The position numbers and the translations under genes were made by a program. A DNA stretch of 64,000 nucleotides. Origin: an uncultured Duodenibacillus sp. (GTDB lineage: Bacteria > Pseudomonadota > Gammaproteobacteria > Burkholderiales > Burkholderiaceae_F). The notes beneath the pieces were generated by a model that was not told where the DNA came from, did no database searches, and saw nothing but the letters and a program-made list of their open reading frames with translations. The DNA is taken from assembly GCA_944390715.1 (NCBI GenBank), contig CALXQS010000001.1, forward strand, positions 1 through 64,000. Reading direction: 5' to 3'. Positions 53,900-62,759 of this stretch are shown here, piece after piece; position 1 is the stretch's first letter, and each line of letters begins with the position of its first letter.

Positions 53900-54475
53900 C
53901 TAAATTTTTTCAACTTCGTTGAAAGCGAGCTCAACGCTCGTTTCACGACCGAAGATCGACACGAAGCAGCGCAGGCGATTCTTGTCGTACATAACCTCTT
54001 CGACGCGACCATTGAAGTCCGTAAAGGGACCTTCTTTGATGCGAACCGTTTCGCCGGCTTCGAAAATAATCTTCGGGCGGGCCTTTTCCGTACCTTGGCT
54101 TACGCGAGCCTTGATCTCTGCGATTTCATGATCGGCAAGCGGCACGGGGTGATTGTTTCCAAGAAATTCGATCACGCGCGGCGTGGAATTCATCAAATGC
54201 CAGGTTTCCTCGCTCATGATCATTTCCACGAACACGTACCCGGGGTACATGCGGCGTTCGGTCTCCACCTTGCGCCCATTGCGAACCTCTTCAACCTTTT
54301 CAATCGGCAGCAGCACTTCGCCGAACTGATCCTTCAGATCGGAACGTTCGATGCGCTCAAGGATGGCCTTCTGTACGCTTTTTTCCATTGAGGAGTACAC
54401 ATGCAGCGTGTACCAGCGCATCTTTCCTGCCTTTTGAGGCTCAGCACCTTCGGTCTTGATCTCGGTATCGGTCAT
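53900..54475 (-). CDS. nusG: Transcription antitermination factor NusG
   Basis: 191 residues (E. coli 181). The NGN domain has RWYTLHVYSSMEKSVQKAI and MYPGYVFVEM; the KOW domain has FEAGETVRIKEGPFTDFNGRVEEV (key run GPFTDFNG). A 15-residue N-terminal extension precedes the core. It binds RNA polymerase and links it to Rho or to S10. A 200-base gap with an intrinsic terminator separates it from secE, so it probably has its own promoter, which I could not place with confidence. Confidence 0.97.
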   Translation of the reverse strand: MTDTEIKTEGAEPQKAGKMRWYTLHVYSSMEKSVQKAILERIERSDLKDQFGEVLLPIEKVEEVRNGRKVETERRMYPGYVFVEMIMSEETWHLMNSTPRVIEFLGNNHPVPLADHEIAEIKARVSQGTEKARPKIIFEAGETVRIKEGPFTDFNGRVEEVMYDKNRLRCFVSIFGRETSVELAFNEVEKI

Positions 54476-54622
54476 AAAAGCTTTCTCCTTGCTGCCATGC
54501 CGTTTTCGTTTCGCTTAGTCATCTTCGAAAGCGGTCCGGCAATCAATCAGCCTGAGAGGGAAATGAAATTCTTAATTAGCCTTGATCTAAACGGTGCGCA
54601 GGCACCGCAGGCTTTTAAGCGG

Positions 54623-54655
54623 AAAAAAGCTCGCAACACCATGTGAGTTGCGAGC
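54623..54655 (-). terminator. Intrinsic terminator between secE and nusG
   Basis: On the minus strand GCTCGCAAC (54647-54655) and GTTGCGAGC (54629-54637) form a perfect 9-bp stem with a 9-base loop, followed by six T (54623-54628). It lies 20 bases past the secE stop. Confidence 0.88.
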
Positions 54656-54675
54656 ATCGCTTCTTTTCGTGCGAT

Positions 54676-55062
54676 TTAGAACGACAGCTGAAGCAGTCCG
54701 TCATACAGCCCGAATTCAATGAGCTTGTCGACGATGAACAGATAAAAAGACACCGCAACCACAAAAGCCATTACGATGCCCGTTGTGTTGACCGTTTCCT
54801 TGCGGGTGGGCCACACGACGCGGCGCAGCTCATCCCAAGCCTCGCGGCAAAATGCAATAAAGCGCTTGCCCGAAGGAGAGAAGGCAGCCACGATGGCAGC
54901 AAGCACAAGGCCGCCGATCAGTGCGCCCAGACGAATGCCAAGCGTCTGCTCGGTCAGAAACGTAAAGGCAAATACCGCAGCAGCGGCAATAACCACTGCC
55001 AGCGTCACGATCACGACGTCGAGCGCCTTATTCGACTGCGGCTGAGCGTTTTGGGTACTCAT
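54676..55062 (-). CDS. secE: Preprotein translocase subunit SecE
   Basis: 128 residues (E. coli 127), the long three-helix form. Hydrophobic segments lie at about 15-37, 43-62 and 95-118; the conserved amphipathic SecE core EAWDELRRVVWPTRKET is at about 75-91. It clamps SecY. It is encoded behind tRNA-Trp and tuf, and its transcript probably ends at the terminator directly downstream. Confidence 0.95.
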   Translation of the reverse strand: MSTQNAQPQSNKALDVVIVTLAVVIAAAAVFAFTFLTEQTLGIRLGALIGGLVLAAIVAAFSPSGKRFIAFCREAWDELRRVVWPTRKETVNTTGIVMAFVVAVSFYLFIVDKLIEFGLYDGLLQLSF

Positions 55063-55121
55063 GTTCTTTCTTTCGTCTCATGCCATGACCAAACTTTCGC
55101 CGGACATGGCTTTTCTGTAGA

Positions 55122-55156
55122 CAGACAAGCCGCGGTCCATGATCGCGGCTTGTCTG
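55122..55156 (-). other. 13-bp perfect hairpin between tRNA-Trp and secE
   Basis: CAGACAAGCCGCG (55122-55134) and CGCGGCTTGTCTG (55144-55156) pair perfectly around a 9-base loop. It starts 13 bases past the tRNA 3' end. No T run follows on either strand, so a role in tRNA/mRNA processing or partial termination is more likely than full termination. Confidence 0.5.
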
Positions 55157-55169
55157 CATCATCAAATTT

Positions 55170-55245
55170 TGGCAGGGGCAGAAGGAATCGAACCCTCAAC
55201 CTACGGTTTTGGAGACCGTCGCTCTGCCAATTGAGCTATACCCCT
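55170..55245 (-). tRNA. tRNA-Trp (CCA)
   Basis: 76 bases including an encoded CCA end. The acceptor stem AGGGG pairs with CCCCT, and the anticodon loop reads CTCCAAA in an ACGGT/ACCGT stem, so the anticodon is CCA. TTCGATT forms the T loop. It lies between tuf and secE, the classical place. Confidence 0.97.
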
Positions 55246-55298
55246 GTCGATCGGTTCTTTCCTTCCGTCATCAGTAGAAAAGAACCTGCAAATCGATC

Positions 55299-56489
<1,191 letters not shown>

Positions 56490-56558
56490 GGTTAACTCCT
56501 GAACAAAGGCCGGGAACTAAACCCCGGAGCAGCAAAAATAGTGAATTTAGAGAATTAC

Positions 56559-56633
<75 letters not shown>

Positions 56634-56647
56634 ACGCTTGCTGGATT

Positions 56648-56721
56648 TGGAGCGGGTGAAGGGAATCGAACCCTCGTCGTAAGCTTGGAAGGCTTCTGCT
56701 CTACCATTGAGCTACACCCGC
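56648..56721 (-). tRNA. tRNA-Gly (TCC)
   Basis: 74 bases with an encoded CCA. The acceptor stem GCGGGTG pairs with CACCCGC; the anticodon loop CTTCCAA gives TCC. The outermost pair of the anticodon stem is a G-A mismatch. It lies between tRNA-Tyr and tRNA-Thr. Confidence 0.96.
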
Positions 56722-56791
56722 CCTCGCGTACAACTGCAATTCGGCTTCAACCGCACTGCAATCTTTTCGCCGCTTGTGTTCAACAAGCTGC

Positions 56792-56877
56792 TGGTGGAGG
56801 GGGATGGATTCGAACCATCGTAGGCGTAAGCCAACAGATTTACAGTCTGCCCCCTTTAGCCACTCGGGCACCCCTCC
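56792..56877 (-). tRNA. tRNA-Tyr (GTA)
   Basis: 86 bases with a long variable arm, as expected for class II tRNA-Tyr, and an encoded CCA. The acceptor stem GGAGGGG pairs with CCCCTCC; the anticodon loop CTGTAAA in a CAGA/TCTG stem gives GTA. It is the first gene of the unit. Confidence 0.97.
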
Positions 56878-56891
56878 GTAGCGAATGGCAG

Positions 56892-56920
56892 ATTATGCGG
56901 ACGGAAATGCACTTTGTCAA
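56892..56920 (-). promoter_or_regulatory. Promoter of the tRNA-Tyr-Gly-Thr-tuf-tRNA-Trp-secE unit
   Basis: On the minus strand TTGACA (56915-56920) and CATAAT (56892-56897) are 17 bases apart, 15 bases before the tRNA-Tyr 5' end. Confidence 0.8.
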
Positions 56921-57090
56921 GTGTTTTTCGATTTTTGATGCGATTCTTGTCGCTTTTGGCGTCTCGAATCCCCTTTTCTAAGGGTTTTCAGCCACTCACC
57001 TCCGACGGCTCTGCCATGTGCGCCGCAAATGGTGAGAAGCGGCATTCTACACAATCCCTCGAAAAAGTAAAGAGCAGGGAGCTGCAGCGC

Positions 57091-57444
57091 TCATGCGTAT
57101 CCAAAGAAAAGCTGCAGCACCACCGCGGCTACCAGCAGCATCCACCCGATGTTGGCGACACGTCCGGTCCAAGGATATCGTCTGGCCACATCTTCGAGTT
57201 CAGCGCTCTGCCACTGCGGATCACCGTTTTTAGCCATAGACACGATGTAGCCCGCCAAAAAATACGACCTCATCAAAATCAGCACCAATCCCAAATTGCC
57301 TAAAGCGCTGGCCGAGGCCTGCGATGCGAAATCAGAAGCTGCCGCTGCAAAAAAGGCGGCCGTCGCGACGTACGCCAGAGCGCGCACGAACAGAATTTCC
57401 TTTTTGTACGGCTGACGATATTGTTTGAGCCTTTGCTCGTTCAC
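57091..57444 (-). CDS. Small inner-membrane protein of unknown function
   Basis: About 117 residues from a GTG start with AGAGGA upstream. After a basic N-terminus (NEQRLKQYRQPYKKE) there are hydrophobic segments near residues 17-36, 44-64 and 94-114, the last ending LFFGY. A polar loop with DPQWQSAELEDVARRYP lies between. The reading could begin farther upstream at 57570, but that part lacks membrane character and overlaps the start region of the divergent gene. No family is recognised. Confidence 0.55.
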   Translation of the reverse strand: MNEQRLKQYRQPYKKEILFVRALAYVATAAFFAAAASDFASQASASALGNLGLVLILMRSYFLAGYIVSMAKNGDPQWQSAELEDVARRYPWTGRVANIGWMLLVAAVVLQLFFGYA

Positions 57445-57632
57445 GGATTGTTTTTTCCTCTGCTGGGTAAAGAAACACAACGCAGACTTTGCGAAGTTTT
57501 TGCGTTCAATGGCCGCATTTTCGCACGAACTGTCAAGAATGTCCGCGTAAGCGATAAGCACGTGCAACATTGTTTTCGAAATCTTTCTGCCTCTTCACAA
57601 CCCCGGCGGCGCGAGGTAAAGTCTTCATACAG

Positions 57633-57650
57633 ACTGAACGAACGTTCAGT
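57633..57650. promoter_or_regulatory. Inverted repeat ACTGAACG-AA-CGTTCAGT (TetR-type operator candidate)
   Basis: Perfect 8-bp arms with a 2-base centre. GAACG-N2-CGTTC is the kind of dyad bound by TetR/AcrR-family repressors. It lies 30 bases before the start of the Gly/Pro-repeat gene, where a repressor would block transcription. No TetR gene is in the window. Confidence 0.5.
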
Positions 57651-57680
57651 TTCCTCATGCCTCTGCGAAGAAGGAACGAA

Positions 57681-58169
57681 ATGTCATTTGCCCGCATAAA
57701 TTTCAGACGCTGCGCCGCTGCGGCCTTAACGGCAGTCATAGCCGTAACGATCGCGGCGCCCGCCGCCATTGCCCGCGGTCCTGGCCCAGGTCCCCGTCCG
57801 GGCTTTGGACCTGGTCCAGGTTTTGGCCCCGGACCCGGGTTCGGTCCCAGACCTCCCATGCATCGGCCAATCCCGCCGCCTCCCAGACCCAGATACCGCC
57901 ACCATCACTGGGGATGGGTGTGGCCCTCGCTCGCCTTTGGCGTGACCGCCTATGGAATCGGCTCGCTGCTTGATTCCGCCCGCTCGGACTACGCCGCTTC
58001 ATCGGCAGCAGCCTCTGCTGCGAGCGCGGCACAAAGCGCAGCCATCGCTCAGGCGGCGGCAAACCGTGCACAGCCCAAAATCGTGTACTGGTGCGAAGGC
58101 GAACAAGGATACTATCCGCAGGTCAGAAGCTGTCCCACCGGCTGGAAAGCCATGCCAGCCCCGCCGTAA
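57681..58169 (+). CDS. Exported protein with Gly-Pro-Phe repeats and a C-terminal YWC...CPTGW motif
   Basis: 162 residues. The signal peptide is about 1-32, ending AAIARG. Next comes a repeat GPGPGFGPGPGFGP (about 33-55), then Pro/His-rich residues (RPRYRHHHWGW) and a hydrophobic stretch with YGIGSLLD. A helix rich in Ala follows, and the end is YWCEGEQGYYP, SCPTGW and PAPP. This C-terminal Cys-containing motif is widespread in proteobacterial exported proteins of unknown role, perhaps cell-wall associated. AAGGA is the ribosome site. It is probably controlled through the dyad at 57633-57650. Confidence 0.68.
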   Translation: MSFARINFRRCAAAALTAVIAVTIAAPAAIARGPGPGPRPGFGPGPGFGPGPGFGPRPPMHRPIPPPPRPRYRHHHWGWVWPSLAFGVTAYGIGSLLDSARSDYAASSAAASAASAAQSAAIAQAAANRAQPKIVYWCEGEQGYYPQVRSCPTGWKAMPAPP

Positions 58170-58190
58170 CGTCAATGCTCGCGCAGGTTC

Positions 58191-58219
58191 TTTGCTCAAG
58201 CGTGCTGCGCTTGAGCAAA
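58191..58219. other. 12-bp perfect hairpin overlapping the hydrolase stop codon
   Basis: TTTGCTCAAGCG (58191-58202) and CGCTTGAGCAAA (58208-58219) pair around a 5-base loop. It lies between the convergent Gly/Pro-repeat gene and the hydrolase gene, and overlaps the last hydrolase codons. Without a T run on either strand it is a weak terminator at best. Confidence 0.45.
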
Positions 58220-59149
58220 ACGCCCGGCAATCCACTCTTCAATCACTCGACTCACGTCCTGAGGGCACTCTGTAAGGGGCCAATGAAAGCACTGCACGCC
58301 GACCATTTGCGCGCACGCCAGCTTCTCAACCCACCCTTGCATCGCCGCTTCGTTTGTGTAGGTTCCCGCCGATGCTCCGATGACGAGCGTTGGACAAGAA
58401 ATCGCCTCTGTTGGCGGAGTCTCGCGTCCGACTTCGATCATGTCGCGCAGGTACGCTGCAGCGTGAATGTACTTGAGGTCTTCAAGGGCCGATGAGTACT
58501 GCTTGACGAAGGCTTCAAGCTCTTTGCCGCCGCGTTCAATCTTGTGCCGCGCACAAGCATCCATCGCTTTGAGATCCTGATGTTGAAGCCTGCGTCTGAT
58601 CCCCAGTGCATTCACCAGCCGCACAGAATGCTCAAGCAGCCGCAGCAGCGGCAGACGGCTCTTCATTACCTTGGCTTTTTGAGTAAGAGCCTCGTCTACA
58701 AGGGGATCTAAAAGCACAAGCCCAAGCAGGCGCTGTCGACAGCACGCCGCGAAATGCATTGCAATCTGTGCGCCCAGACTATGGCCGATCACAATAGCTT
58801 TTTTCAGTCCCGCCGCTTCAAAAATCGATTCAAGATCCCCGCACCACTCTTCGATTGTTGCCTTTTGCCTGTCAACGCTTGAGGCGTGCCCCCGCAGATC
58901 CTGGCGAATAATGTCGTAGTTCTCCTTTAAGGGCGTCGCCTCAATAAATTCTTCCCAACGGCTGGCGTTGCTGGCTGCGCCGTGCAAAAGCACAATGCTT
59001 GCCTGCGGCGGCTTTTGCCGCGCACAAAGCTTTGACCAGTGAATCCTCGCGCCCTTTCGCTGCAGCCAGGCCTCCTGCTCTCCAGGCAGAAGCCGATAGG
59101 CAAGCCTGCTGCGCTCGTCATCATCCGCATTACAGCTGCATGTACTCAT
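58196..59149 (-). CDS. Alpha/beta hydrolase
   Basis: 317 residues. VLLHGAASNASRW (oxyanion region, near 55), the nucleophile elbow GHSLGAQIA (near 122), VLLDPLVDEA and a late PTLVIGASAGTYTN segment with the acid residue region are standard; the catalytic His is probably in the segment VQCFHWPLTECP. An N-terminal Cys-containing stretch (MSTCSCNADDD) is odd and without known match. Its ATG overlaps the stop of the regulator gene upstream as ATGA, so the two are translated together. The substrate is unknown; the coupling implies that the regulator and the hydrolase act in one process. Confidence 0.78.
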   Translation of the reverse strand: MSTCSCNADDDERSRLAYRLLPGEQEAWLQRKGARIHWSKLCARQKPPQASIVLLHGAASNASRWEEFIEATPLKENYDIIRQDLRGHASSVDRQKATIEEWCGDLESIFEAAGLKKAIVIGHSLGAQIAMHFAACCRQRLLGLVLLDPLVDEALTQKAKVMKSRLPLLRLLEHSVRLVNALGIRRRLQHQDLKAMDACARHKIERGGKELEAFVKQYSSALEDLKYIHAAAYLRDMIEVGRETPPTEAISCPTLVIGASAGTYTNEAAMQGWVEKLACAQMVGVQCFHWPLTECPQDVSRVIEEWIAGRFAQAQHA

Positions 59150-60498
59150 TTGCAAGTTTTCCTATGCCTGGTTTTATCCGAAACAGAAGCAGCACCGCAC
59201 TGATCAGCGCAGCGCTCTGACTTTTGAACCGCAGCCCAAAGCCGGTAGAGCTTGCGCTCAGACACTCCCAGCACGCGGGCCAGCTGCGCCCTAGACCCCG
59301 TAAAGTCTCTCACTGCCCTCAGCAAGTATTGCTCCTGCACGACGGCCAGAGGAACCAGACCGCAAGAAGCGTTGAACAATTCGGGCAGCTCTTTCTTGAA
59401 GGATGGAATGTCGCCAGCTGCAATCGTAAAGCCGTTCGCCCGCATCGCCGCGCACTCAAGCGTCTCGCGCAATTGTCTTGCATTGCCCGGCCATGGAAGT
59501 TTTTGCAGAAGCTCGACGGCTTTTTGCGTAATGCTGTAGGTATTGACGGGAACAAGAGCACGAACAAAATGCCGCGCGAGCGGTGCAATGTCTTCTTTTC
59601 TCTCGCGCAAAGGCGCCACGTACACGACATGATGCTCAAGAATGCGGGCCAGGCTTTCGTGCAGTCTTTTTTCACGCACCAGCTCAGTGATCGGAAGCGC
59701 CGCGCTTGCAATAAAGCGAAAGGCGGCAATCATAGGCACTTGCGCTGATGCAGGCCAGAACACGCCAACCTCCAAGACTCGCGCGACCTCTTCTTGCACT
59801 GCAAGCGGCAGTTTTTCCAGAGCATCGACAAAAAGCGTTCCGCCTGCCGCCTGCGACAAAAGCCCTGTCCTGCCTCTGCTGCCGCGAATGCGCATGCGGC
59901 CAAAGAGCAACTCGCGGAAATTGTTTTCTGTGAGCACCTCGGCAGGAACCGCGACAAAGGGACGCGATGCCCGCACGCTGTTTTCATGCACAGTGCGCGC
60001 ATAAAGCTCTTTTCCCAGCCCCTTTTCTCCAACAATCAAAACGGGATAATGCGCGGCGGCGGCTTTTGCGAGCTCACGCATCAGCGCCTGATGCAGAGCT
60101 GACTCGCCGACCTGCCCGCGCGACATGTCATTCATGCCGAGCCCCTGCTCAACGCGAATGCGCTCAAGCCAGTAACGAAGGCTTCCGTCTGAGGCGTATA
60201 CAGGACTGAGCGCTACCCGAAACCGCGAGGCGCGCGAACTGGTAAAAACCGTCTGTTCAAGAACGCTCTCTTGACGCGTGCGCATCGCCTCGCGTCGCGG
60301 ACAGCCCAGCCCGCACAGCGCACAGTCCTCCGAACGGTGCATGGCCTCCCAACAGCGTCTGCCCTCAAAACGAAAGGCACCAAAAGTCCTCAAAAAAGCT
60401 GCGTTTGCCGCTGCAACCGTCATATCTTCCGGCCGGATCAGAATGGCAGGCTCGTCGACAGCGTTGAGCACACATGCTAATTCACTAGAAATAGCCAT
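59146..60498 (-). CDS. Degenerate sigma-54-type regulator: PAS, AAA+ and Fis-type HTH domains
   Basis: 450 residues. A PAS-like domain (about 5-110) carries four Cys (49, 59, 62, 66; C-x9-C-x2-C-x3-C), as in a metal or redox site. The AAA+ domain (about 140-375) has a Walker A as GEKGLGKE (157-164), but the GAFTGA loop that touches sigma-54 is absent (LFGRMRIRGSRGRTG in its place), and Walker B reads LFVDALE, with Ala where the catalytic Glu is expected. The C-terminus has a Fis-type HTH (AQLARVLGVSERKLYRLW). It probably binds DNA without activating sigma-54, like TyrR-type proteins. It is divergent from cydPAB and coupled to the hydrolase gene. The start ATG begins the PAS domain. Confidence 0.8.
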   Translation of the reverse strand: MAISSELACVLNAVDEPAILIRPEDMTVAAANAAFLRTFGAFRFEGRRCWEAMHRSEDCALCGLGCPRREAMRTRQESVLEQTVFTSSRASRFRVALSPVYASDGSLRYWLERIRVEQGLGMNDMSRGQVGESALHQALMRELAKAAAAHYPVLIVGEKGLGKELYARTVHENSVRASRPFVAVPAEVLTENNFRELLFGRMRIRGSRGRTGLLSQAAGGTLFVDALEKLPLAVQEEVARVLEVGVFWPASAQVPMIAAFRFIASAALPITELVREKRLHESLARILEHHVVYVAPLRERKEDIAPLARHFVRALVPVNTYSITQKAVELLQKLPWPGNARQLRETLECAAMRANGFTIAAGDIPSFKKELPELFNASCGLVPLAVVQEQYLLRAVRDFTGSRAQLARVLGVSERKLYRLWAAVQKSERCADQCGAASVSDKTRHRKTCK

Positions 60499-60607
60499 GA
60501 AACATGCCTCATCAGCCGCGAATCTGGACAGAACCCCTGCTTAGAAACTTTGTTTTGCGGATGCTTTTGCCGACAATCTTCACGTACATTCCCAACCCCC
60601 AGACAAG

Positions 60608-60640
60608 AACTTTCGAAAGTTTACTGTCAAATTTGTCAGT
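60608..60640. promoter_or_regulatory. Two adjacent palindromes in the regulator/cyd divergent region
   Basis: AACTTTCGAAAGTT (60608-60621) is a perfect 14-bp palindrome, followed at 60623-60640 by ACTGTCAAATTTGTCAGT, an 18-bp dyad with one mismatched pair. They lie about 110-140 bases upstream of the regulator start and 140-170 upstream of cydP, so they are candidate operators, perhaps for the Fis-HTH regulator itself. Confidence 0.45.
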
Positions 60641-60666
60641 CCCCAGTTCAAACGCTACAAAAATTT

Positions 60667-60680
60667 TTGACTTTTATCGA
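60667..60680 (+). promoter_or_regulatory. FNR/ANR-like site upstream of cydP
   Basis: TTGAC-TTTT-ATCGA differs from the FNR consensus TTGAT-N4-ATCAA at one base in each half. It lies about 100 bases before cydP. Oxygen control of cytochrome bd genes through FNR-type proteins is well known in other proteobacteria. Confidence 0.45.
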
Positions 60681-60778
60681 ATTGTTTCCGCTTTTTTCTG
60701 CCCGAGGCGCCTAAGATCACCCTGTTGAGTTGCGTTCTTTTGTCATCAAAACCAAAACGAGAAGCCTCCGTGATTGCC

Positions 60779-60979
60779 ATGTCAACAGACAAAGTGAAAA
60801 ACGTGCGCAGAAACCCTCGGCTAATTTTTGAGATTGCCGTGGTGCTTTGCTGCAAGCTCGCTGTGATCTTTGCTCTGTGGTACTTCTTTTTTGGTCCGGA
60901 CAAGCGTCTTGAACAGACGCCGGAAAATGTTGCTTCCGGAATTCTTGATCGCGGTCCTGCCGCACAAAAAGAACGCTAA
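60779..60979 (+). CDS. cydP: Cytochrome bd oxidase-associated small membrane protein (CydP-like)
   Basis: 66 residues with one membrane helix (about 18-38, [20 protein letters not shown]), preceded by basic residues and followed by [17 protein letters not shown]. This single-helix layout with KLAV..ALW is the pattern of the CydP small subunit family found upstream of cydAB in betaproteobacteria; its role is not well known. The ATG at 60779 is chosen; a GTG at 60770 is possible, and neither has a good ribosome site. A 203-base gap lies before cydA. Confidence 0.6.
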   Translation: MSTDKVKNVRRNPRLIFEIAVVLCCKLAVIFALWYFFFGPDKRLEQTPENVASGILDRGPAAQKER

Positions 60980-61142
60980 TCGCTGTTTACGCCCGGAATG
61001 ACGCTAGGACTCTGGGCTGGCAGTCCCGCATCGGCTTTGCCTGCAATTTCCTGCGGAGCAAAAACGAACGGGCCGCCCGCGGCAGCCGCTGCGGGCGCGA
61101 GTCGAAGTCAAAGAATCTTTTCTTTTCTTCGTGCTCGTTTCT

Positions 61143-61163
61143 CCCGAAGCTTTGTGCTTCGGG
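61143..61163 (+). other. Hairpin just upstream of cydA
   Basis: CCCGAAGC (61143-61150) and GCTTCGGG (61156-61163) form a perfect 8-bp stem with a 5-base loop, 19 bases before the cydA ATG and directly before its GGAG ribosome site. It is followed by CCTTTC, a poor terminator tail. It could modulate expression of cydAB relative to cydP. Confidence 0.45.
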
Positions 61164-61182
61164 CCTTTCGGAGCAAATTTTT

Positions 61183-62736
61183 ATGTTATCTCAAGAACTT
61201 GTTGACCTGTCGCGCCTGCAGTTTGCGCTGACAGCCATGTACCACTTCCTTTTCGTCCCCCTCACGCTGGGGCTGTCGTTCATGCTGGTGGTCATGGAAG
61301 CCTGCTACGTGGTGACCGGGCGCGAAGTCTACAAAGACATGACCCGATTCTGGGGCAAGCTCTTCGGCATCAACTTCGCGCTGGGTGTTGCAACCGGCAT
61401 TACGATGGAGTTTCAGTTCGGCACGAACTGGGCTTACTACTCGCACTACGTGGGCGATATCTTTGGCGCTCCGCTCGCCATCGAAGGTCTGATGGCCTTC
61501 TTCCTGGAGTCGACCTTCATCGGGCTGTTTTTCTTTGGTTGGAACCGACTTTCGAAGGGCGGCCACCTTGCCGTGACCTTTCTGATGGCTTTGGGCTCCA
61601 ACCTCTCGGCGCTTTGGATTCTGGTTGCCAACGCATGGATGCAGTTTCCTGTCGGCAGCGAATTCAACTACGAAACCATGCGCATGGAAATGACCAACTT
61701 CTGGGAAGTGGTCTCCAGCCCCTGGGCTCAGGCTAAATTCATGCACACCATCAACGCCGGCTACATGACGGGCGCCATGTTCGTGCTGTCGATCTCGGCC
61801 TGGTACCTGATCCGCGGCCGCGACATCGGCTTTGCCAAAAGGAGCCTGCGTCTGGCTGCCGTATTTGGCCTCGTGGCTACGATTTTGACCGTGCATATGG
61901 GCGATGAGTCCGGGTATCTTGTCACGCAGGATCAACCCCAGAAGATCGCTTCGATGGAAGCCATCTGGGAAACGCATGAAGCCCCTGCTCCCTTGTCGCT
62001 TTTTGCCATCCCTGATGAAGAGGCCCGCAAAAACACCGTAGACATCGGCATTCCCTGGCTCTTCGGCCTGATGGGCACGCGCAGTCTGTCTCAGGAAATC
62101 GAAGGCATCAATCCGCTCGTCGAAAAAGCGCAGGCGCGCATCATCAACGGACAAAGAGCGGTATCTTTGCTTGAGGCCTTGCGCAAAGACAAGGAAAACC
62201 GCACATTGCGCCAACAATTTGAGGAGGTCAAGGCCGACCTGGGCTACGGCCTGCTGCTCAAGAAATATACAGCCGACGTCACTCAGGCCACTCCCGAGCA
62301 GATCCGTCAGGCCGCCTTGTCGACCGTACCCTCCGTCCTTCCGATGTACTGGACGTTCCGTCTGATGGTCGGCTGCGGTCTGGCCTCAATTCTGGTTTTC
62401 CTGCTTGGCGTCTACTACACGCTCAAAGGAACGATTGCCCGCAAGACGAAGACGCTGTGGCTTTTCGTTGCTGCTCTTCCGTTGCCCTGGCTTGCCTGCG
62501 AAGCCGGCTGGTTTGTCGCCGAATACGGCCGTCAGCCCTGGACCATTTATGAAGTTCTTCCTGTGGATCTTTCGGTGTCTACGCTTTCGACGGGCGATGT
62601 GCTCGGTTCGCTGATCGGCTTTGTCGTGCTCTACACCGCGCTGCTCATTGTCGAGTTCTGGCTGATGGTGCGCTTTGCCAAGCTCGGTCCGAGCTCGCTC
62701 GGCACCGGCCGGTACTTCTTTGAACGCAAGGCATAA
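61183..62736 (+). CDS. cydA: Cytochrome bd ubiquinol oxidase subunit I
   Basis: 517 residues (E. coli 522), with the long Q-loop type (about 240-340). Heme ligand regions are seen: [14 protein letters not shown] (heme b595 His), [14 protein letters not shown] (heme b558 His) and [11 protein letters not shown] (heme b558 Met). [26 protein letters not shown] (key run [16 protein letters not shown]) and the quinol-site Q-loop residues also match. It oxidises quinol and reduces O2 with high affinity, without proton pumping. It is followed by cydB after 23 bases. Confidence 0.97.
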   Translation: MLSQELVDLSRLQFALTAMYHFLFVPLTLGLSFMLVVMEACYVVTGREVYKDMTRFWGKLFGINFALGVATGITMEFQFGTNWAYYSHYVGDIFGAPLAIEGLMAFFLESTFIGLFFFGWNRLSKGGHLAVTFLMALGSNLSALWILVANAWMQFPVGSEFNYETMRMEMTNFWEVVSSPWAQAKFMHTINAGYMTGAMFVLSISAWYLIRGRDIGFAKRSLRLAAVFGLVATILTVHMGDESGYLVTQDQPQKIASMEAIWETHEAPAPLSLFAIPDEEARKNTVDIGIPWLFGLMGTRSLSQEIEGINPLVEKAQARIINGQRAVSLLEALRKDKENRTLRQQFEEVKADLGYGLLLKKYTADVTQATPEQIRQAALSTVPSVLPMYWTFRLMVGCGLASILVFLLGVYYTLKGTIARKTKTLWLFVAALPLPWLACEAGWFVAEYGRQPWTIYEVLPVDLSVSTLSTGDVLGSLIGFVVLYTALLIVEFWLMVRFAKLGPSSLGTGRYFFERKA

Positions 62737-62759
62737 CCCTTCAGCAGGAGACGCATATC

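Noticed and set aside
57780..57860. Short tandem repeats that might look like a repeat array
   Set aside because: They are in-frame codons for the Gly-Pro-Phe repeat of the exported protein. No CRISPR-like spacing is present here or elsewhere in the window.
60499..60560. Possible sigma-54 promoter (GG...GC) near the regulator gene
   Set aside because: The spacing between GG and GC is 11, not the required 10, and the regulator itself lacks the GAFTGA loop.
60998..61231. 77-codon frame on the plus strand between cydP and cydA
   Set aside because: It overlaps the start of cydA, is of low complexity and has no resemblance to a known small subunit.
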